From assembly GCF_902826655.1 (NCBI RefSeq), contig NZ_CADEFR010000019.1:1-64000 (forward strand): 64,000 nucleotides of DNA, in the 5' to 3' direction. Positions 57,475-64,000 of this stretch are shown here, one piece after another (position 1 is the stretch's first letter; each line of letters opens with the position of its first letter). The position numbers and the translations under genes are program-made. The notes beneath the pieces were generated by a model. The model searched no databases. It was not told where the DNA came from and saw only the letters and a program-made list of their open reading frames with translations. Source of the stretch: an uncultured Methylibium sp. (GTDB lineage: Bacteria > Pseudomonadota > Gammaproteobacteria > Burkholderiales > Burkholderiaceae_C).

Positions 57475-58731
57475 ATGCGCAGCCCCTACGAGCTCCTGAT
57501 CGGCTGGCGCTACACCCGCGCCGGGCGTGGCGGGCGGCGCAACGGCTTCATCTCCTTCATCTCCGGCGTGTCGATGCTCGGGATCGCGCTCGGCGTGGCG
57601 GCGTTGATCATCGTGCTGTCGGTGATGAACGGTTTCCAGAAGGAAGTGCGCGACCGCATGCTGAGCGTCATCGCGCATGTCGAGGTGTTCGACGTGCGCG
57701 GCGACGCGCTCGCCGACTGGCGTACCACCGCCGCCGCCGCGATGCGCAACCCCGAGGTCGTCGGCGCCGCGCCCTTCATCGCGACGCAGGCCCTGCTGGC
57801 GCGCGGCGAGGACATGCGCGGCGCGATCGTGCGCGGCATCGACCCCGCCGAGGAGCCGAAGGTGACGCCGCTGGCCGCGCAGCTGAAGGACAGCGCCTTC
57901 GCGCAGCTGCAGCCGGGCGCCTGGGGCATCGTGCTGGGCGGCGAGCTGGCTCGCTCGCTCGGCGTGCGCAGCGGCGATCCGGTCACGCTGGTCACGCCCA
58001 ACGGCCAGGTCACGCCGGCCGGCGTGGTGCCGCGCTTGCGCCAGATGACGGTCGTCGGCGTCTTCAACGCCGGCCACTACGAGTACGACAGCGGCCTGGC
58101 CCTGATCCACGTCGAGGACGCGGCCAAGCTGTTCCGCGTCGAGGGGCCGACCGGCGTGCAGCTGAAGCTGCGCGACCAGCAGGATGCGCGGCGCGTCGCG
58201 GCCGAGCTGCAGGCCGACCTGGGACCTGGCGTCGTCGTGCGCGACTGGACGCGCACCAACCGCAACTGGTTCGACGCGGTGCAGCTCGAGAAGCGGATGA
58301 TGTTCATCATCCTCACGCTGATCGTCGCGGTCGCCGCCTTCAACCTGGTCAGCACCCTGGTGATGACGGTCACCGACAAGCAGGCCGACATCGCGATCCT
58401 GCGCACGCTGGGCGCAAGCCCGCGTTCCATCATGGGCATCTTCATGGTCCAGGGCGCGGCCTCGGGCGTGATCGGCACGCTGGCCGGCCTGGGGCTGGGC
58501 CTGCTGGTGGCGCTGAACATCGACGTCATCGTGCCGGCGCTCGAGCGCCTGTTCAACGCCAGTTTCCTGCCGGGCAGCATCTATCTCATCAGCCGCATGC
58601 CCAGCGACCCGCAGTCGGCCGACATCGTACCGATCGGCGTGATCTCGCTGCTGCTGGCCTTCGTCGCGACGCTGTACCCGAGCTGGCGCGCCAGCCGCGT
58701 GCAGCCGGCGCAGGCGCTGCGCTATGAATGA
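57475..58731 (+). CDS. lolC: Lipoprotein-releasing ABC permease (LolC/E type)
   Basis: 418 residues. Helix 1 is at about 25-50 ([24 protein letters not shown]), a large periplasmic domain follows (about 50-270), then three helices containing [15 protein letters not shown] and the ending [18 protein letters not shown]. This is the LolC/LolE architecture that extracts lipoproteins from the inner membrane for LolA. Only one such permease is adjacent to lolD, so the complex may use two copies of it. The stop overlaps the lolD ATG by 8 bases. Confidence 0.92.
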   Translation: MRSPYELLIGWRYTRAGRGGRRNGFISFISGVSMLGIALGVAALIIVLSVMNGFQKEVRDRMLSVIAHVEVFDVRGDALADWRTTAAAAMRNPEVVGAAPFIATQALLARGEDMRGAIVRGIDPAEEPKVTPLAAQLKDSAFAQLQPGAWGIVLGGELARSLGVRSGDPVTLVTPNGQVTPAGVVPRLRQMTVVGVFNAGHYEYDSGLALIHVEDAAKLFRVEGPTGVQLKLRDQQDARRVAAELQADLGPGVVVRDWTRTNRNWFDAVQLEKRMMFIILTLIVAVAAFNLVSTLVMTVTDKQADIAILRTLGASPRSIMGIFMVQGAASGVIGTLAGLGLGLLVALNIDVIVPALERLFNASFLPGSIYLISRMPSDPQSADIVPIGVISLLLAFVATLYPSWRASRVQPAQALRYE

Positions 58732-59401
58732 GGGAGTCCTCTCGGCCCGCGGCCTGCACAAGCGCTACCGCGAAGGCGGGCTCGACGTGTCGGTGCTGCA
58801 GGGCGTGAACCTGCAGGTCGAGCGCGGCGAGACGCTGGCCGTGGTCGGCGCCTCCGGGTCGGGCAAGAGCACGCTGCTGCATCTGCTGGGCGGGCTGGAC
58901 GCGCCCACCGCCGGCAGCGTGCAGCTGATGGGCGAGGACTTCGCGACGATGAGCGCCGCGGGCCAGGGCGCATGGCGCAATCGTCATCTCGGGTTCATCT
59001 ATCAGTTCCACCACCTGTTGCCCGAGTTCAGCGCGCTCGACAACGTGGCGATGCCGCTCTTCATCCGCCGCCTGCCGCGCGAGCAGGCGCGCGAGCAGGC
59101 GCGTGCGACGCTCGCGGCCGTGGGGCTGGCGACGCGCACGGCGCACCGGCCGTCCGAGCTGTCGGGCGGCGAGCGCCAGCGCGTCGCCGTCGCGCGCGCG
59201 CTGGTCACGAAGCCCGCCTGCGTGCTGGCCGACGAGCCGACCGGCAACCTCGACCGCGCCACCGCCGACGGCGTGTTCGATTTGATGCTCGGACTGGCGC
59301 AGGCCCAGGGCACGGCCTACATCGTCGTGACCCACGACGAGTCGCTGGCCGCACGCTGCGGACGGCGGCTGCGGCTGGACCGCGGCGTGCTGTCGGCCTA
59401 G
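58724..59401 (+). CDS. lolD: Lipoprotein-releasing ABC ATPase LolD
   Basis: 225 residues. Walker [19 protein letters not shown] near 42 (the LLGGLD tail is LolD-typical), signature [15 protein letters not shown] near 145 and Walker [12 protein letters not shown] near 165 are intact. It powers LolC-mediated release of outer-membrane lipoproteins. Overlap with lolC implies coupled translation. Confidence 0.95.
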   Translation: MNEGVLSARGLHKRYREGGLDVSVLQGVNLQVERGETLAVVGASGSGKSTLLHLLGGLDAPTAGSVQLMGEDFATMSAAGQGAWRNRHLGFIYQFHHLLPEFSALDNVAMPLFIRRLPREQAREQARATLAAVGLATRTAHRPSELSGGERQRVAVARALVTKPACVLADEPTGNLDRATADGVFDLMLGLAQAQGTAYIVVTHDESLAARCGRRLRLDRGVLSA

Positions 59402-59414
59402 TGCCGCGACGACG

Positions 59415-60101
59415 TCACTGCACGTACATCACGCGCATGCCGACCGGATCGGCGCCGGCCCGCTCCATCACGCGGATGGTCGCCTGCCTGGGCTTGAAGC
59501 CCTCGGGCAGGGCCAGCGTGCCGCGCAGCGTCTCGTAGGCACCAACGGACACGGCGATCGGCGGCAGGGCATGAGCTGCCTCGGCGCCGCCGCCGGCCGG
59601 CGAGCCGGCGACGGTGAACTGCACGACGCCGGTGAAGGCCTTGGCCGACCGCGGCCGCGACAGCACCACGTCGTAGACCAGCTTGCCGTCCTGCTGCGTG
59701 AAAGTGGCGGCACGCACCGACACGCCGCCGCCGCGCGGATCGGGCGGCAGGGCGGCCAGCAAGGCCAGGTTGTCGTTGCGCAACTTGTCGGCGCCGCTGC
59801 GGCTGGCGCCCAGTTCGTCGGCGAGCGTCTTCTTCTCGGCCAGTGCGGTCTCGAGCTGACGCGTCGCGGTCGCCAGCGCGCCGTCGAGCCGCACGCGCTC
59901 GGCCTCGGCCTTGTCGAAGGCCGCGCGCAGCTGCACGGACTCCTGCGCCGACAGCCGCGGCGGCAGGTGATTGCGCTGCACGTACAACACGCCGGCCACG
60001 CCGATCGCCACGCCGAGCAACAACAGGAGCAACCAGCGCGGCACGCCGCGGCGACGGCGGCTGCCATAGGGGTCGAAGGCAACGGGTTTGGCGAGAGGCA
60101 T
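59415..60101 (-). CDS. Single-span membrane protein with coiled coil
   Basis: 228 residues. A basic start (GSRRRRGVPR) precedes one membrane helix (about 22-41), then a coiled coil (about 52-112: SVQLRAAFDKAEAERVRL and following) and a C-terminal beta-rich domain of about 110 residues containing PPIAVSVGAYETLRGTL. Most of it should be periplasmic. It resembles DUF6776-type proteins of Burkholderiales, which have no known function. Convergent with lolD, divergent from the RidA gene. Confidence 0.75.
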   Translation of the reverse strand: MPLAKPVAFDPYGSRRRRGVPRWLLLLLLGVAIGVAGVLYVQRNHLPPRLSAQESVQLRAAFDKAEAERVRLDGALATATRQLETALAEKKTLADELGASRSGADKLRNDNLALLAALPPDPRGGGVSVRAATFTQQDGKLVYDVVLSRPRSAKAFTGVVQFTVAGSPAGGGAEAAHALPPIAVSVGAYETLRGTLALPEGFKPRQATIRVMERAGADPVGMRVMYVQ

Positions 60102-60183
60102 CGGACGGAGCGGGGCAGCAGGGCAGTCGGCGGGAAGGGTAACGCCTGCGGGACCGTTGGGTGCAACACGATGTGCCAGGATC

Positions 60184-60189
60184 TAGCAT
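60184..60189 (+). promoter_or_regulatory. Candidate -10 element of the RidA-like gene
   Basis: TAGCAT followed by CGCATCC lies 35 bases before ATG 60225, the same hexamer and spacing as at 27103. Confidence 0.35.
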
Positions 60190-60224
60190 CGCATCCTGAC
60201 CCACTCCGCCGCCGGACCAGGCCC

Positions 60225-60644
60225 ATGGACAGAAAACTCGTCAGCTCGGGCTCCAGCTTCGAGGCGCAGATCGGCTATTCGCGGGCGGTCGTCGCCGGCG
60301 ACTGGGTGTTCGTCTCGGGCACGACCGGCTTCGACTACGCCTCGATGACGATCGAGGACGACGTGACTCGCCAGGCCGAGCAGTGCCTCAGGAACATCGA
60401 GGCCGCACTGCAGCAGGCGGGCGCGAGCCTGCGGGACGTCGTGCGCGTCACCTACGTGCTGCCGCGCGTCGAGGACTTCGAGCCCTGCTGGCCAGTGCTG
60501 CGGCGCTACCTCGGCGAGGTGCGGCCGGCCGCGATGATGATCTCGGCAGGCCTGGCCGACCCGCGCATGAAGATCGAGATCGAGGTCACCGCGCTCAAGC
60601 GGCGGTCGAACGATGCCGAGGCCGTCGTGGACCGCACGCCATGA
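60225..60644 (+). CDS. RidA/YjgF-family protein (second)
   Basis: 139 residues. YSRAVVAGDWVFVSGTTGFD near 20, ALQQAGASLRDVVRVTYVLPR near 67-85 and RPAAMMISAGLADPRMKIEIEVTA near 105-128 follow the RidA fold. The Arg of the usual PxR substrate motif appears as RPAAMM, a variant that may alter or remove deaminase activity. It is distinct from the plsY-linked RidA and has a 12-residue C-terminal extension. Confidence 0.85.
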   Translation: MDRKLVSSGSSFEAQIGYSRAVVAGDWVFVSGTTGFDYASMTIEDDVTRQAEQCLRNIEAALQQAGASLRDVVRVTYVLPRVEDFEPCWPVLRRYLGEVRPAAMMISAGLADPRMKIEIEVTALKRRSNDAEAVVDRTP

Positions 60645-60681
60645 CGCAGCGCGGCGGCATCGAGTACGTGGACCGGCGGCG

Positions 60682-60825
60682 TCACTTCTTCCTGGCGGTG
60701 TCGGTGGTCGAAGCCGGCGGTGCGGCCGGCTTCTGCTGGTCGCCGATCACGCCCTTGAGCGGGCAGATCGAGAAGGCGGGGCACTTCTGGCAGCCGACGG
60801 CAACGGCAACGGGGCACAGGGTCAT
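60682..60825 (-). CDS. 47-residue Cys-rich small protein
   Basis: From ATG 60825 the ORF encodes a 47-residue protein opening MTLCPVAVAVGCQKCPAFSI and containing cysteines at 4, 12, 15 and 21, each flanked by CP or GC (CP, GC-x2-CP, CP). The tail is polar. GAAGGA lies 9 bases upstream and a TATGCT -10-like hexamer 34 bases upstream. The pattern recalls small Cys-rich proteins of betaproteobacteria, perhaps metal or FeS binding; I cannot assign a family. Longer in-frame ORF starts are not supported. Confidence 0.6.
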   Translation of the reverse strand: MTLCPVAVAVGCQKCPAFSICPLKGVIGDQQKPAAPPASTTDTARKK

Positions 60826-60909
60826 GGCGGGTCCTTCGGAGGGACTGGCTGGAACTCCGAGCATAGGCATCCGCCGAGCCGCTGTCCAACGCCGCCCGCC
60901 GAAAGGCAA

Positions 60910-60943
60910 GACGCCCGGTGCGATCGACTCGACACCGGGCGTC
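60910..60943 (-). terminator. Hairpin terminator after the cytochrome P460 gene
   Basis: GACGCCCGGTG (60910-60920) and CACCGGGCGTC (60933-60943) form a perfect 11-bp stem with a 12-base loop, 20 bases past the P460 stop. On the minus strand TTGCCTTTC follows. Confidence 0.7.
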
Positions 60944-60963
60944 TGCGGCACGAGGCCGCGGGG

Positions 60964-61515
60964 TCACTTGCCCTTCTGCGCGAAGTGCTCGTCGTAGCGG
61001 AACACGAAGTCCTTGTCCTTCAGCGGCGTGTGGCAGCCGCGGCAGGCGGCGCCGGGCTCGGGACCCTTCTGGCCGTTGCCCAGGTAGGAGGCGTAGACCC
61101 AGTTGCCGTTCCTCAGCGCCTCGGGCACGTCCTCGCCCCAGCCCTTGTTCTTGCCCATGACGAAGGCGCGCAACAGGTCGCCCTTGACGAGCTTGCCGTC
61201 CGGCCCGGTCTCGAGCGTGCCGTCGGCCTTGGCCTTGGCGGCGTAGTTCTCCATGACGAAGACACTGCCGTTGGCGAAGCCGCCGGCGGCCGTGGCCTTG
61301 GCCGCGACCGGGTTCATGTAGATCTCGCGCACCTGCTTGGCGTCGGGGCGCTGCACGGCCGAGAGGAACTTGGGCCAGGTCTTGTAGTCGGCCGGCAGGG
61401 CGAGTTCGCCGTCCTTCAGAACGGGAACCGGCGCTTCCATCATGCCGGCGCAGCCGGCGACGAGGGTGGCTGCGGCGGCCAGGCCGAGCACCAGAGCGGT
61501 GGGGCGGAACTTCAT
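60964..61515 (-). CDS. Cytochrome P460-family lipoprotein
   Basis: 183 residues. Signal peptide with lipobox LVAGC (Cys22), so the protein is membrane-anchored in the envelope. The P460 fold is shown by TWPKFLSAVQRP, VREIYMNPVAAKA, the SVFVMENYAAK strand and a C-terminal CRGCH heme-binding site (Cys158, Cys161, His162), as in CytP460/c'-beta proteins. P460 cytochromes oxidise hydroxylamine or bind NO. Lys73 and neighbours could supply the heme cross-link of true P460 (not testable here). TAGCAT lies 36 bases upstream. Confidence 0.88.
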   Translation of the reverse strand: MKFRPTALVLGLAAAATLVAGCAGMMEAPVPVLKDGELALPADYKTWPKFLSAVQRPDAKQVREIYMNPVAAKATAAGGFANGSVFVMENYAAKAKADGTLETGPDGKLVKGDLLRAFVMGKNKGWGEDVPEALRNGNWVYASYLGNGQKGPEPGAACRGCHTPLKDKDFVFRYDEHFAQKGK

Positions 61516-61551
61516 CGTGGCATCCTCGGGGTGGTGAAAAACTGTCCTCGA

Positions 61552-61557
61552 ATGCTA
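61552..61557 (-). promoter_or_regulatory. Candidate -10 element of the P460 gene
   Basis: Minus-strand TAGCAT followed by TCGAGG, 36 bases before ATG 61515. Matches the 27103 and 60184 sites in hexamer and distance. Confidence 0.35.
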
Positions 61558-61666
61558 GGCCGAACGGCCGGAATCGGAAGCGGGTTTCCAGGTGCATCCG
61601 AATCCGGGGGCTCGCACGTAGTTCCTGCCCCGCGGCGGTTCGGTGGTTCCTGAGCCGGTGCCCCCC

Positions 61667-62497
61667 ATGTGGATCGACACCCACTGCCATCTCGACGCGC
61701 CGGAGTTCGAGGCCGACCGCGACGCCATCGTGGCCCGGGCGCGCGCCGGCGGCGTCTGCCAGATCGTGCTGCCGGCCGTCGCGCCCTTCGACTTCGACAC
61801 CGTTCGCGAACTGGCCCATGCCCATGGCCTGAGCTACGCGCTCGGCATCCACCCGATGTACACCGGCCCGCTGGACGACGGCGCGCTGGTGGCCCTGCGC
61901 GAGGCGCTGTCGGCGCACCGCGACGATCCGCGCCTGGTGGCGGTCGGCGAGATCGGGCTGGACCACTTCGTGCCGGGCCTGGACCACGACAAGCAGGACT
62001 ACTTCTACACGCGCCAGCTGGCCCTGGCGCGCGACCTGGGGCTGCCGGTGCTGCTGCACGTGCGGCGCTCGGCCGACGCGCTGCTCAAGCAGTTGCGGCG
62101 CTTTCGCGTGAGCGGCGGCATCGCCCACGCCTACAACGGCAGTGCCGAACAGGCGCGCGCCTTCATCGACCTGGGTTTCAAGCTCGGCTTCGGCGGAGCG
62201 ATGACCTTCGAGCGGGCGCTGCAGCTGCGGCGGCTGGCGACGGGCCTGCCGCTGTCGGCCCTGGTGCTGGAGACCGACGCGCCCGACATCCCGCCGCAGT
62301 GGCTGTACCGCACGGCCGCGCAGCGAGCGGCCGGCGAGACCAGCCGCAACGAGCCCGCCGAGCTGCCGCGGATCGCGGCCGAGCTGGCGCGGCTGCGCGG
62401 CATCGAGCCGGCCGCGCTGGCAGCGGCGAGCCGCGACAACGCGCATGCGGCCCTGCCGCGGCTGGCGGCGCTGGAGGCGGCCGAGGTGATCGCGTGA
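61667..62497 (+). CDS. tatD: TatD-family metal-dependent DNase
   Basis: 276 residues from ATG 61667 (WIDTHCHLDAPEF). Metal ligands are the HCH pair near 6-8, Glu in AVGEIGLDHF near 91-100, HVRRS near 138, IAHAYNG near 165 and ETDAP near 213. TatD proteins are TIM-barrel deoxyribonucleases acting in DNA repair and turnover. A GTG at 61643 would add 8 residues. The stop overlaps the GTG of the next gene. Confidence 0.93.
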   Translation: MWIDTHCHLDAPEFEADRDAIVARARAGGVCQIVLPAVAPFDFDTVRELAHAHGLSYALGIHPMYTGPLDDGALVALREALSAHRDDPRLVAVGEIGLDHFVPGLDHDKQDYFYTRQLALARDLGLPVLLHVRRSADALLKQLRRFRVSGGIAHAYNGSAEQARAFIDLGFKLGFGGAMTFERALQLRRLATGLPLSALVLETDAPDIPPQWLYRTAAQRAAGETSRNEPAELPRIAAELARLRGIEPAALAAASRDNAHAALPRLAALEAAEVIA

Positions 62498-63015
62498 GGC
62501 CGACGCTGCCGGCGAGCGACGACCTGCTCCAGGGCCTGCCGCCGGTGGTCGGGCGGGCCACGCGCCTGGTGGTCCTCGGCAGCTTCCCGGGCGTCGCGTC
62601 CTTGCAGGCCGGGCGCTACTACGCGCATCCGCGCAACCAGTTCTGGCCGTTGCTGTCGGCGATCTGGAGCGTCGACCTGGCCGCGCTGCCCTACGCGCGC
62701 CGGCTGGCCGAGATCCGGGCCCGCGGCCTGGGCCTGTGGGACGTGTACGCCGCCTGCCGGCGCCAGGGTAGCCTCGACACGGCGATCCGCGAGGCCGTTC
62801 CCAACGACCTGGCCAGCCTGCGCCGGCGCGCGCCCGGGCTCGAGGCGGTGGCGCACAACGGCGGCGAGTCGGCCCGCGCCGCGGCGCTGACGGCAGCACT
62901 GGGCTGGACGGTCCATCGCCTGCCGTCCAGCAGCCCGGCCAACGCCAGCTGGTCCTTCGAGCGCAAGCTGGCGGCCTGGCGGGCCGTGTTCGTGCAGCAC
63001 GGCCTGGTCGCATGA
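62494..63015 (+). CDS. DNA-deoxyinosine glycosylase (UDG family 6-like)
   Basis: 173 residues from a GTG overlapping tatD. LVVLGSFPGVASLQAGRYYAHPRNQFWPLL (key GSFPG and HPRNQFWP) near 25-52 and the C-terminal LPSSSPAN are the uracil-DNA-glycosylase-fold motifs of the hypoxanthine-DNA glycosylase group. The motif GLGLWDVYAAC supplies the catalytic strand. It likely excises deoxyinosine. Overlaps the next ATG. Confidence 0.88.
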   Translation: MRPTLPASDDLLQGLPPVVGRATRLVVLGSFPGVASLQAGRYYAHPRNQFWPLLSAIWSVDLAALPYARRLAEIRARGLGLWDVYAACRRQGSLDTAIREAVPNDLASLRRRAPGLEAVAHNGGESARAAALTAALGWTVHRLPSSSPANASWSFERKLAAWRAVFVQHGLVA

Positions 63016-63782
63016 AGCCACGCATGCCGATCCTGGCGCCGGCCACGGTGTCCGAGTCCGACGGCGTGCGCTACCTGCACCTGGGCACGCCGTGGGTGCA
63101 GGGCGCGATGCGGATCGCGAAGCCGCAGAAGATCGAGCTCGAGTATGTACAGCGCATGATGGCCTGGACGCTGCTGCGCCCGGACCTCGGCGTCGCCGGT
63201 CATGCGGTGCAGCTGGGGCTGGGCGCCGGCTCGATCACGCGCTTCTGCCACAAGCCCCTGCGCTGGCGCACCACGGCGGTCGAGATCAACGCCAGCGTGA
63301 TCGGCGTGTGCCGGCTGTGGTTCAAGCTGCCGGCCGACGATGCGCGACTGCAGGTCGTCGAGGCCGACGCCGGGGCCTACGTGGCCGACGCCCGGCATCA
63401 CGGCACCGCCGACGCGCTGTGCGTCGATCTCTACGACCACGAGGCGGCCGCGCCGGTGCTCGACGACCTGGCCTTCTACCGGGGCTGCCACGCGCTGCTG
63501 GCCGACGGCGGGGTGATGAGCGTCAACCTGTTCGGTCGCGACGTGAGCTTCGGGCGCAGCGCCGAGCGCATCGCCGCAGCCTTCGGCGACGCGCGCGTGG
63601 CGATGCTCAGGCCCACGCGCGAAGGCAACACCATCGTGCTGGCCTGGAAGGGCGAGGCGTTGCCGCCGCGCAGCGTCCTGGCCGAACGCGCCGAGCGCAT
63701 CGAGACTTCTTTCCAGCTGCCGGCGCGCAAGTGGCTCAAGCTCTTGCAGAATCTGCCGGACCGCGAGGCGACCGCCGCATGA
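63012..63782 (+). CDS. Spermidine-synthase-like methyltransferase-fold protein
   Basis: 256 residues. The Rossmann motif QLGLGAGSITRF near 72 and AVEINASVIGVCR near 90-105, plus DALCVDLYDHEAAAP near 133, are spermidine-synthase-like. The Asp/Tyr residues that bind polyamine in true SpeE are not evident, so another aminopropyl or alkyl transfer, or a non-catalytic role, is possible. Overlaps the glycosylase stop; its own stop overlaps the GspE-like ATG. Confidence 0.82.
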   Translation: MKPRMPILAPATVSESDGVRYLHLGTPWVQGAMRIAKPQKIELEYVQRMMAWTLLRPDLGVAGHAVQLGLGAGSITRFCHKPLRWRTTAVEINASVIGVCRLWFKLPADDARLQVVEADAGAYVADARHHGTADALCVDLYDHEAAAPVLDDLAFYRGCHALLADGGVMSVNLFGRDVSFGRSAERIAAAFGDARVAMLRPTREGNTIVLAWKGEALPPRSVLAERAERIETSFQLPARKWLKLLQNLPDREATAA

Positions 63783-64000
63783 ACACCCGCACCTCCACCG
63801 CCCCCCGCCGCGGCGACAAGGCCGACAAGCCGGCGGCCGACGCGCCGCGCGGCCCGCTGCACTGGCGCCAGCTGGTGACCTGGCTGCTGGCCGACGGCGT
63901 GATCACGCTCGACGAAGGCAAGCGCGTCGCGCAGCGCTTCGGCGCCGGCGACAGCGCCCAGCACCCGCTGGTCCGGCTGGCGAGCGCCGGGCTGGTCCAC
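63779..64000 (+). CDS. N-terminus of a GspE/PilB-like ATPase (partial)
   Basis: 74 residues are visible, cut by the window edge. After a basic, low-complexity start (APRRGDKADKPAADAPRG) comes RGPLHWRQLVTWLLADGVIT, then DEGKRVAQRF and HPLVRLASA. This resembles the MshEN-type N-domain of GspE/PulE ATPases of type II secretion or type IV pili. No Walker motif is within the window, so the call is by N-terminal pattern only. Overlaps the preceding stop (ATGA). Confidence 0.5.
   Translation, partial: MNTRTSTAPRRGDKADKPAADAPRGPLHWRQLVTWLLADGVITLDEGKRVAQRFGAGDSAQHPLVRLASAGLVH

Overview
The window is about 70% G+C and densely coded. Start codons overlap the preceding stop in many places (ATGA, GTGA). 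Gene content and order fit a betaproteobacterium of the order Burkholderiales, most likely the Rubrivivax/Leptothrix/Methylibium/Piscinibacter relatives. Typical markers are gmk-rpoZ-(spoT), kinase-phosphatase-rph-rdgB-hemW, fkpB-ispH, serS with a tRNA-Ser gene, and PHP-DMT-yciO. This placement is inferred from gene content and style only. I saw no insertion sequence, prophage, CRISPR array or replication origin.

Layout. 0-6.5 kb: a minus-strand core cluster (yicC, gmk, rpoZ, start of probable spoT) diverges from a plus-strand set (Ser/Thr kinase, PP2C phosphatase, rph, rdgB, hemW). 6.5-11.4 kb: a cheR-cheD-cheB operon behind a near-consensus FliA (sigma-28) promoter, then a diguanylate cyclase overlapping a MinD/FlhG-like ATPase, and a truncated hemoglobin. 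11.5-16.1 kb: an accessory stretch with a LysE-type exporter, an unlisted 55-residue small ORF, a methyltransferase and a divergent AraC regulator, followed by a relic of a YihY/BrkB gene, a trypsin-like secreted protease and a lipoprotein. 16.1-20.4 kb: Smr, radC, fkpB, ispH, serS, tRNA-Ser(CGA). 20.5-27.1 kb: secreted proteins, a Tat amidohydrolase, a UMF1 transporter, and a Spy-like protein with a response regulator and histidine kinase. 27.1-40.1 kb: acyl-CoA synthetase, ybaK, GAF protein, plsY, RidA, yciO/DMT/PHP, two tandem PQQ-type sugar dehydrogenases, recJ and zinc-ribbon genes.

40.2-47.9 kb: a soluble chemoreceptor with five PAS units at an exact 366-bp period, paired with a triple-CheW protein. 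Next come an iron-sulfur photolyase overlapping a DUF2256 mini-protein, a membrane diguanylate cyclase and a YceI protein. 47.9-57.3 kb: one nine-gene minus-strand operon (LIV-type ABC importer, long-chain acyl-CoA ligase, TetR regulator, enoyl-CoA hydratase, thiolase), which reads as an import-activate-beta-oxidise pathway for a carboxylic acid. 57.5-64 kb: lolC/lolD, a coiled-coil membrane protein, RidA, a small Cys-rich protein, a cytochrome P460 lipoprotein, and an overlapping tatD/glycosylase/spermidine-synthase-like/GspE-like chain that runs off the edge.

The most distinctive cross-cutting observation is regulatory. Many first genes have a -10-like hexamer exactly 6 (up to 9) bases before the start codon, the geometry of leaderless mRNAs. 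A second group has the same hexamer 32-38 bases upstream and often a Shine-Dalgarno sequence.
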